From Acidobacteriota bacterium (GTDB lineage: Bacteria > Acidobacteriota > Terriglobia > Acidiferrales > UBA7541), in NCBI GenBank assembly GCA_013286465.1, contig JABDFR010000005.1, positions 1 through 64,000 on the forward strand: a stretch of 64,000 bases of DNA. The letters run 5' to 3'. This document shows, one piece after another, positions 56,732 to 64,000 of the stretch. How positions within the stretch are numbered: the first letter of the stretch is position 1; each line of letters starts with the position of its first letter. A model generated the notes under the pieces. The model ran no database searches, was not told where the DNA came from, and was given only the letters and a program-made list of their open reading frames with translations. The translations under genes and the position numbers were made by a program.

Positions 56732-59395
56732 TTGCCTCGAATCTCCTCGATTTTTCGCCCCGCAGCATTTTTTGGCCTTAACTTTCTGATGATCGCTATC
56801 GGTCTGTTGATTCCGAAGGTCGCCGCGGGTCAATCTTCGTCGCGTGTGCTCGAAGCGAAATGGGAATTTCGCGCCGTCAGCGATACAGATCACGCAGACG
56901 TGAAAGAATGGCACGCGGCGCAGGTGCCGGGAGTAGTTCAGACGGATTTGCTGCGCGCGGGATTGATTCCCGATCCCTTTTATCAGGATAACGACACGCG
57001 GCTGCAGTGGATTGGCCTGACCGACTGGGAGTACCGCACGACTTTTCAGGCCGATGCTGCGACGATTGCCCACGAGCACGTCGACTTGGTTTTTGAGGGA
57101 CTCGATACCTACGCGGACGTTTACGTAAACGATCAAGTTGTGCTTCACGCCGATAATATGTTCCGGCACTGGCGCGTGCCGGCAAAAGCGCTGCTGAAAG
57201 CTGGGCCGAATACGCTGCGCGTCGCCTTTCATTCGCCAATTACTTCCATGATCCCGAAAGTGAAGGCGCTGCCGTACATATTGCCGTCCGTCACTTCGCA
57301 CAATACAGGGAACGAAGAGAACATCGCGACCGCGCCTTATACGCGCAAGGCTGCCTACCAGTACGGCTGGGATTGGGGCCCGCGTTATGTCTCCGTAGGA
57401 ATTTGGCAGCCGATCCGTCTCGAAACTTGGGATTCTCTGCGCATCGAGAGTTTTCACGTTCAGCAGCAAAGAGTGGGGGCCGATGCCGCGCAGCTTAACG
57501 CCCAACTCGAAATTGAAGCGAGCCGGAGTGCAGCGATCAGCGTCGAGATCAACTATGCGGAGCTTTCGGGAACCGCACTCCCGCCGGTGCGACAGACCGT
57601 GCAAGTGGATCCCGGAATCAATCGCATCAGCGTTCCGATTCGCGTAGCGAATCCGAAATTGTGGTATCCCGTCGGGTATGGGGCGCAGAACCGCTATCGC
57701 TTTGCGGCCACGGTGCGGAGTGGGCGTGATGTTGCCGCTGAGGCATCTCTAAAAACCGGATTGCGATCGATCGAGTTGCGCCGGGAAGCGACGAAGACCG
57801 GGAAGAGTTTCGAGTTCGTCGTGAACGGCATCGCCGTCTTCGCCAAAGGCGCGGACGTGATTCCATTCGATAGCTTCCCGAATCGCGTCACGCCGGAAAA
57901 TCACCGGCAGATTCTGGAGGCGGCGCGCGACGCCCATATGAATATGGTCCGCGAATGGGGCGGCGGTTACTACGAATCGGATGATTTCTTCGACATTTGC
58001 GACGAGCTGGGCATCATGGTTTGGCAGGAATTCATGTTCGGCGGCGATATGGTTCCAGGCGGCGCGGATTTTCAAAATAGTGTGAAGCAGGAAGCCATCG
58101 ATCAAGTCACGCGGCTGAGTGATCACCCGAGTGTCGTCTTGTGGTGCGGCAATAATGAGATTGAAACCGGCTGGGTGCACTGGGACGACCGGAAGAATTT
58201 TCAGGCGTCGATCTCACCGAGTGTTCGCGATCAGGTTTGGCAAGACTATGTGGTCCTGTTCCATGGAATTCTTCCGGGAGTCGTCAGTCTTTATGGCAAT
58301 TCGGTTCCGTACTGGCCGAGTTCGCCGAGCGCGAATTTCGAGGATCCGCCCGACAGCCAGACCAACGGCGACATGCATTACTGGCAGGTGTGGCATGCGC
58401 TGGCGCCCATCGAGGAATACACGCACCAATTTCCGCGATTCATGTCCGAGTACGGATTCCAATCTTTCCCAGAGATGCGCACGATCCGCACGTTTGCGAA
58501 GCCCGAAGATATGGATATCCGCTCCGCGACCATGCAGGACCACCAGAAAAATCACGGCGGAAACGAGCGCATTCTCAGCTACATGCTGCGCTGGTATCCG
58601 GAGCCCAAGGATTTCGCATCGTTCGTATATCTGAGCCAGGTGTTGCAGGCGGAGGCTATTAAAGTCGGCGCCGAGCACTTGCGGCGGCAGCGGCCGAATA
58701 CCATGGGATCGCTTTATTGGCAGTTGAATGATTGCTGGCCGGTCGCCTCCTGGGCCAGCATCGATTATTACGGGCGCTGGAAGGCGCTGCAGTATTACGC
58801 GCGGCGATTTTATGATGACGTGATCGTCTCGCCCGTCGCGCATGACGGCAAAGTGGAAGTGTACGTGGTGTCGGACAAGCTCCAGCCCGTCAGCGGCCAG
58901 ATACGCGCACGGCTACTAGATTTTTCCGGGAAGTTCTTAACGGAGAAAACTCAGGATGTTCAGGTGCCGGCGCAATCGAGCGCCGTCTATCTCACGCTAG
59001 ATCAAAAAGAGCTGCTGGCGAACGCCGATCCGAAGAAAAGCTTCCTGGTTTTTGATTTAGAGATTGGCGGGCAAAGAGTTTCGCGGAATTTATTTTTCTT
59101 TGACACGATGCACAATCTCGATTTACCAGAAACAGTGCATGTAGACGCATCGCTCGAGAATTCGGGCGGGGCCTACGCCATCACGTTGCGCTCGCCGGTA
59201 CTCGCGCGGAGCGTTTACGTCTCGTTCGGCGATTTGGACGTGCAGACTTCAGACAATTATTTCGACTTGCTACCAGGCGAGCCGGTACTGGTGAAATTGA
59301 AGACCCCGGCCTCCGTATCGGTCGATCAACTGCGCAGCTCGATGCAGGTAGTATCGCTGACGGACGCGTTTCCAGCGGCCCCAACGATGCACTAG
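56732..59395 (+). CDS. Beta-mannosidase (glycoside hydrolase family 2)
   Basis: AAQVPGVVQTDLLRAGLIPDPFYQDNDTRLQWIGLTDWEYRTTF; NMVREWGGGYYESDDFFDICDELGIMVWQEFMFGGDMVP; LWCGNNEIETGW; MSEYGFQSFPEMRTI. Confidence 0.9.
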   Translation: MPRISSIFRPAAFFGLNFLMIAIGLLIPKVAAGQSSSRVLEAKWEFRAVSDTDHADVKEWHAAQVPGVVQTDLLRAGLIPDPFYQDNDTRLQWIGLTDWEYRTTFQADAATIAHEHVDLVFEGLDTYADVYVNDQVVLHADNMFRHWRVPAKALLKAGPNTLRVAFHSPITSMIPKVKALPYILPSVTSHNTGNEENIATAPYTRKAAYQYGWDWGPRYVSVGIWQPIRLETWDSLRIESFHVQQQRVGADAAQLNAQLEIEASRSAAISVEINYAELSGTALPPVRQTVQVDPGINRISVPIRVANPKLWYPVGYGAQNRYRFAATVRSGRDVAAEASLKTGLRSIELRREATKTGKSFEFVVNGIAVFAKGADVIPFDSFPNRVTPENHRQILEAARDAHMNMVREWGGGYYESDDFFDICDELGIMVWQEFMFGGDMVPGGADFQNSVKQEAIDQVTRLSDHPSVVLWCGNNEIETGWVHWDDRKNFQASISPSVRDQVWQDYVVLFHGILPGVVSLYGNSVPYWPSSPSANFEDPPDSQTNGDMHYWQVWHALAPIEEYTHQFPRFMSEYGFQSFPEMRTIRTFAKPEDMDIRSATMQDHQKNHGGNERILSYMLRWYPEPKDFASFVYLSQVLQAEAIKVGAEHLRRQRPNTMGSLYWQLNDCWPVASWASIDYYGRWKALQYYARRFYDDVIVSPVAHDGKVEVYVVSDKLQPVSGQIRARLLDFSGKFLTEKTQDVQVPAQSSAVYLTLDQKELLANADPKKSFLVFDLEIGGQRVSRNLFFFDTMHNLDLPETVHVDASLENSGGAYAITLRSPVLARSVYVSFGDLDVQTSDNYFDLLPGEPVLVKLKTPASVSVDQLRSSMQVVSLTDAFPAAPTMH

Positions 59396-59638
59396 AGAAG
59401 CCTGCTGGTGCGCCACCGGCCCGAGGCGGCAGCGCTTCAATGCCCTCGACCGTCCGCAGATATCCGAATCAGAAATCGTTGTCCGTCATCAAAGAGCGGG
59501 TGTCTTTCTGACAGTGATGCTACGTTGGGCAAATCTTTGCCTTATATTCGCCAATGTGGAGCCACGGCGGCGATGCCCACGGGCAAAGATTTCCGCCGCA
59601 GAGGTCGTGCGAGCGGGCACCGAAATGTGCTACAACGG

Positions 59639-59655
59639 CGGACACCGAATGTCCG
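59639..59655. promoter_or_regulatory. Inverted repeat CGGACA-ccgaa-TGTCCG upstream of the RND operon
   Basis: Perfect 6-5-6 inverted repeat about 110 bp upstream of the adaptor start. Confidence 0.35.
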
Positions 59656-59767
59656 TCGGCCTCAACTGGCGAGGGGTGTCTCGGAGCCGAGAATAAGCAT
59701 GGCCGGATTATTCGGGCGCGCAAATCCGTAAATAAATCAGTGCGTGGCGCGCGCAGCCGGGGGAAAA

Positions 59768-60970
59768 ATGCATACCCTTTCGAAATACAAATTCTGGATC
59801 GGCGGGGCAATTTGCCTGATTGTCGTCGGCGTGTTTGTGGAAGTGTTGCGGCCGAAGCACGTCGCCGGCGGAGGGCCGGGGACGCCGGACGTGCAAGTTG
59901 TACAAGTCGAGCAGAGGGATGTTCCGATTTATGGCGAGTGGATCGGCACGCTGGACGGCTACACGAACGCCGACGTAAGAGCGCAGGTCGCGGGCTACCT
60001 GGTGAAGCAAGGCTACCAGGAAGGCGCATTCGTCAAAGCCGGCCAACTTCTTTTTCAGATCGATCCGCGCCCCTTCCAGGCGGCGCTAGATCAAGCCCAG
60101 GGACAACTGGCACAGGCGACGGCGCAACTCGCGAACGCGAAGGCCGTGCAACGGCGCACCGAACTCGATGTCAACCGCTACACGCCTTTGGCGCGCGAGC
60201 AAGCCGCAAGCCAACAGGATTTGGACAACGCGGTACAGAACGACCTGGCCGCAAAGGCCACGGTGGCCACGGCTGACGCGCAAATCAAGACCGCTGCAGC
60301 GGCTGTCGAAACAGCAAAAATTAATCTCGATTTCACGCGTTTAGTCGCGCCGATTGACGGCATCGCCGGCCAGGCTCAACTCCAGGTCGGCGCGCTGGTC
60401 AATCCAAGCAGCGGGCCGGTAACTTCCGTTTCTACCGTCGATCCTATCAAAGTTTATTTCACCGTCAGCGAACCTCAGTACCTGGCCTGGCGAAAACGTT
60501 TCCCGACAGACTCGACACGGGAAGCGGCGGATAAGAATCTACGTCTGATATTGATCTTGGCCGATGGCTCAACCTATCCACAAGACGGCACGTTCTTCTT
60601 CGCGGACCGCCAAGTAAACATAAGTACGGGAGCGATTCGAATTGCGGGACTATTCCAAAATCCCGGAAATATTCTGAGGCCCGGTGGCTACGGAAAAGTG
60701 CGCGCAGTAATCCGTACGCAGAAGGACGCGTTACTAGTTCCCCAGCGCGCCGTCTCGGAGTTACAAGGCGGCTACCAAGTGGCGGTAGTCGATGGCGAAG
60801 ACAAAGTAAGCATTCGAACCGTCAATGTCGGCGATCGCGTCGGCAATCAGTGGGTGATTGCCGACGGATTGAAGGTTGGCGAGCGCGTGGTAGCCGAAGG
60901 CATTCAAAAAGTCCGTCCGGGAATGCAGGTAAACCCCAAGCCATTCGCGATGGCAGCTCCGGGGAAATAA
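59768..60970 (+). CDS. RND efflux periplasmic adaptor (MexA/AcrA family)
   Basis: DVPIYGEWIGTLDGYTNADVRAQVAGYLVKQGYQEGAFVKAGQLLFQIDPRPFQAALDQAQGQLAQA; LDFTRLVAPIDGIAG. Confidence 0.92.
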   Translation: MHTLSKYKFWIGGAICLIVVGVFVEVLRPKHVAGGGPGTPDVQVVQVEQRDVPIYGEWIGTLDGYTNADVRAQVAGYLVKQGYQEGAFVKAGQLLFQIDPRPFQAALDQAQGQLAQATAQLANAKAVQRRTELDVNRYTPLAREQAASQQDLDNAVQNDLAAKATVATADAQIKTAAAAVETAKINLDFTRLVAPIDGIAGQAQLQVGALVNPSSGPVTSVSTVDPIKVYFTVSEPQYLAWRKRFPTDSTREAADKNLRLILILADGSTYPQDGTFFFADRQVNISTGAIRIAGLFQNPGNILRPGGYGKVRAVIRTQKDALLVPQRAVSELQGGYQVAVVDGEDKVSIRTVNVGDRVGNQWVIADGLKVGERVVAEGIQKVRPGMQVNPKPFAMAAPGK

Positions 60971-60974
60971 TTCC

Positions 60975-63900
60975 ATGTCAAAATTCTTTATCAATCGCCC
61001 CATCGTGGCCATGGTGATTTCCATCGTCCTGGTGATCGTAGGATCGCTCACCATTTTGAGCTTGCCCGTCGCGCAGTTCCCCAACATCGCGCCCCCCGAA
61101 ATTCAAGTGATCGCCACTTACGTGGGCGCGGATGCGCTAACTCTCGAGCAGTCGGTTGCCACTCCGATTGAGCAGCAGATGAACGGCGTGGACAACATGA
61201 ATTACATGTATTCGTTGAACGCCACGGGCAACTCCAGCACCAGCTTGATCGTCGACTTCGATCAAAAAACCGATCCGAACACCGATTATATTCTGGCGCA
61301 AAGCCGCGAGACGCTGGCGGCGTCGCAGCTTCCCATCGACGTGACCAATTACGGAGTCTTGGTTCGCAAGTCGGTCACCGCGCCGCTCATGTTGATCGCC
61401 ATCTACTCGCCGCACGGAACCTACGACGCGAAGTTTCTGGCCAACTATGCCTACATCAATATCGCCGACCCGGTTTTGCGTTCGCCGGGAATCGGCAACG
61501 TGCAGGTTTTCGGCGCTGGGCAGTACGCGATGCGTTTGTGGGTGAGGCCGGACAACCTCGCGAAACTGGGCATCACCGTCACGGAAATTGTCAGCGCCAT
61601 TCAAGCGCAGAACACCGTGAATCCGGCCGGAAAGGCGGGAGGCGAACCGGCGCCAAAGGGCACGGAATTTACCTACTCGGTTCTAGCGCAAGGCCGGCTC
61701 ACGTCGCCCGAGGAATTCGGCGAGATCGTAGTGCGCGAGACGCCCGACGGCGGAATTGTGCGAGTGCGTGATGTCGCCCGCATCGAGCTGGGTTCCCAGG
61801 ACTATACCGTCGCGGGACTCTTTAATGGAAAGCCCAGCGCCGTCATTGCCACTTACCAACTGCCGGGGTCGAACGCGGTAGATGCTGCCGCCGGCGTCAA
61901 GAAGCTCATGGCGCAGATGAAGGATAGCTTTCCGCAAGACCTGGAATTCGCCGTCGCACTGGACACCACGCGCGCAGTCACGGAAGGCATCAAGGAAATC
62001 GTAGAAACACTATTGATCGCCCTCGGTCTTGTAATTCTGGTGGTGTACCTCTTCCTGCAGGGCTGGCGCGCCACGCTGATTCCGTTGCTGGCCGTGCCCG
62101 TCTCGCTCATCGGCACGTTCATACTCTTTCCCGTTCTCGGTTTTTCGATCAATACGCTGTCTCTATTCGGTTTGGTGCTGGCCATAGGCCTCGTGGTCGA
62201 CGATGCCATCGTGGTGGTCGAGGGCGTGGAACGGCACATCGAGGAAGGAATGACGCCGAAGGACGCGGCGTTGCGAGCCATGGAGGAGCTTTCCGGACCG
62301 GTAGTTGGTATCGCTCTGGTTCTCTCCGCGGTATTCGTGCCCACCGCTTTCATTCCTGGAATTACCGGCAAGCTCTATCAGCAATTCGCGGTGAGCATCG
62401 CGATCTCCGTTCTGCTTTCGGCGTTTAACGCGCTCACGCTCAGCCCGGCGCTTGCGGCATTGCTGCTGAAGCCGAAGCAGCCGAGCAAGGGACTGCTGCG
62501 AAAATTCTTTGATTGGTTCAATCGCGTGTTCGAGAGAACCACGGAAGGCTATGTACGCTGGAGCGCGGTTCTAGTTCGCAAGACGGTGGTCGTGCTGGTG
62601 CTGCTTGTGGTCGTCAGCGTGGCGGCCGGCTTTTTTGCCAGTCGGATTCCTTCGAGCTTCCTCCCGGATGAAGATCAAGGCTACGCCTACGTGAACCTGC
62701 AACTGCCGAACGGCGCTTCGTTGGAACGCACCACGGCGGTCACTGAAGAGGTCGATAAAATCCTGATCAACACGCCGGGAGTCGAGCACGTTACGACCTT
62801 CGTCGGCTTCAGTTTGCTTAGCTTTGTGCGCACCAGTTACAACTCCACCTTTTTTGTGACCTTCAAGCCGTGGGGCGAACGCACGACGCGAGTCGAGCAG
62901 TTTCAGACGCTCAAGGCGCATCTGAACCAGCAGTTGAGCAAGTTACCCGCTGCGGTGACCTTTGCTTTTTCCCCGCCCGCCATTCCCGGCGTCGGCACCG
63001 CGGGCGGATTTACGTTCATCCTAGAGGACCGTTCGGGTGCCGATCTTCAATACCTCGCGAAAAACTTAAACACTTTTCTTGAGGCGGTGCGAAAACGGCC
63101 GGAGATCGCCAGCGTCAGCACTACTTTTCTCGCCAGTGTGCCTCAGCAATTTGTGAACGTGGATCGCGACAAGGTGCTCAAGCAGGGCGTCGCACTCAAC
63201 GATGTCTACCGCACCGTGCAGGCCTTCATGGGCGGTTTGTTCATTAATTATTTCAATCGCTTCGGCCGCCAGTGGCAGGTGTACATCGAAGCGGAAGCCG
63301 ACGACCGCGCCAACGCCGAAAATGTCGGGCAGTTTTATGTCCGCAACAGTAAGGGAGAAAGTGTTCCTCTCTCCACGCTCACCACGGTAACGCCGCGCCT
63401 CGGTCCGGAATTTACCTTGCGCTTCAACGAATATCGTTCCGCGCAGATCAACGGAAGCGCCGCGCCGGGCTACAGCGCGGATCAGGCGACCGCGGCGCTC
63501 GAAGACGTTTTTAAGCAGACCATGCCGCGCGAGATGGGCTTCGATTACTCGGGCATCTCCTTCCAAGAGCAGAAAGCGCGGCAGGGTGTGCCGCCGTCGG
63601 TGATTTTCGGGCTTTCGCTCTTGTTCGTGTTTCTGATTCTGGCGGCGTTGTATGAAAGCTGGACGCTGCCGTTTAGCGTGCTGCTCAGCACCCCCGTGGC
63701 GATCTTCGGAGCGTTTGGAGTTCTTCTATTGCGACGCTGGCTGGTCAGCGTGTTTTTCCCGCCCTATCTGAATCAGATCGAGACCGATATCTATTCGCAG
63801 ATCGGACTGGTGATGCTGATTGGATTGGCCGCTAAGAACGCCATTTTGATCGTTGAGTTCGCCAAGGATCAGTACGACTCGGGAAAACCGCTGGCAGACT

Positions 63901-64000
63901 CGGCGCTCGAAGGAGCCAGGCTGCGTCTACGGCCGATTTTGATGACGTCGTTTGCGTTCATCCTCGGCTGCGTGCCGCTGTGGATCGCTACCGGCGCGGG
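60975..64000 (+). CDS. RND multidrug efflux permease (HAE1, MexB/AcrB family), truncated by window end
   Basis: Manual translation from ATG 60975: MSKFFINRPIVAMVISIVLVIVGSLTILSLPVAQFPNIAPPEIQVIATYVGADALTLEQSVATPIEQQMNGVDNMNYM; GLVLAIGLVVDDAIVVVE. Absent from ORF track because it has no stop in the window. Confidence 0.95.
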   Translation, partial: MSKFFINRPIVAMVISIVLVIVGSLTILSLPVAQFPNIAPPEIQVIATYVGADALTLEQSVATPIEQQMNGVDNMNYMYSLNATGNSSTSLIVDFDQKTDPNTDYILAQSRETLAASQLPIDVTNYGVLVRKSVTAPLMLIAIYSPHGTYDAKFLANYAYINIADPVLRSPGIGNVQVFGAGQYAMRLWVRPDNLAKLGITVTEIVSAIQAQNTVNPAGKAGGEPAPKGTEFTYSVLAQGRLTSPEEFGEIVVRETPDGGIVRVRDVARIELGSQDYTVAGLFNGKPSAVIATYQLPGSNAVDAAAGVKKLMAQMKDSFPQDLEFAVALDTTRAVTEGIKEIVETLLIALGLVILVVYLFLQGWRATLIPLLAVPVSLIGTFILFPVLGFSINTLSLFGLVLAIGLVVDDAIVVVEGVERHIEEGMTPKDAALRAMEELSGPVVGIALVLSAVFVPTAFIPGITGKLYQQFAVSIAISVLLSAFNALTLSPALAALLLKPKQPSKGLLRKFFDWFNRVFERTTEGYVRWSAVLVRKTVVVLVLLVVVSVAAGFFASRIPSSFLPDEDQGYAYVNLQLPNGASLERTTAVTEEVDKILINTPGVEHVTTFVGFSLLSFVRTSYNSTFFVTFKPWGERTTRVEQFQTLKAHLNQQLSKLPAAVTFAFSPPAIPGVGTAGGFTFILEDRSGADLQYLAKNLNTFLEAVRKRPEIASVSTTFLASVPQQFVNVDRDKVLKQGVALNDVYRTVQAFMGGLFINYFNRFGRQWQVYIEAEADDRANAENVGQFYVRNSKGESVPLSTLTTVTPRLGPEFTLRFNEYRSAQINGSAAPGYSADQATAALEDVFKQTMPREMGFDYSGISFQEQKARQGVPPSVIFGLSLLFVFLILAALYESWTLPFSVLLSTPVAIFGAFGVLLLRRWLVSVFFPPYLNQIETDIYSQIGLVMLIGLAAKNAILIVEFAKDQYDSGKPLADSALEGARLRLRPILMTSFAFILGCVPLWIATGA

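Noticed and set aside
59408-59731. Possible small gene upstream of the RND adaptor (107 aa)
   Set aside because: Low-complexity, no recognisable motif, no ribosome-binding site; overlapping ORFs exist in other frames. Treated as intergenic regulatory DNA.

Overview
This 64 kb window is dense, GC-rich bacterial chromosome. Its gene content (Oar-like carboxypeptidase-regulatory TonB receptor, many secreted hydrolases, fused TreS-maltokinase) is typical of Acidobacteriota; that placement is inference. I recognise about 37 protein genes and no tRNA, rRNA, CRISPR array or complete transposase gene. Main blocks: 5' part of gltB; tandem secreted esterase-like paralogues; lactate permease; secreted serine hydrolase; a putative beta-amino-acid/amide catabolic locus at 10.2-22.2 kb (MMSDH, TonB receptor, MerR-XRE-cupin regulator, class III aminotransferase, amidohydrolases, P1-family peptidase); a GlgE-pathway operon plus a distant malQ/glgX pair; a YihY-TamA-TamB operon; Ku; a MarR/YceI/pirin/MFS block; beta-mannosidase; and the start of an RND efflux operon. 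The strongest unexplained signals are: (1) two near-identical sigma70-type promoters sharing TTGACAACCTTnCAT on either side of the MerR-XRE-cupin gene; (2) a 27-nt palindromic element found both intergenically and in-frame inside gltB; (3) a 104-bp MITE-like element with 25-bp terminal inverted repeats that supplies the stop codon of a neighbouring gene; (4) an exact 32-bp hairpin repeat in two intergenic gaps; (5) a predicted leaderless marR whose palindromic operator candidate sits between -35 and -10; and (6) a strand-composition skew that flips across the window independently of gene direction.
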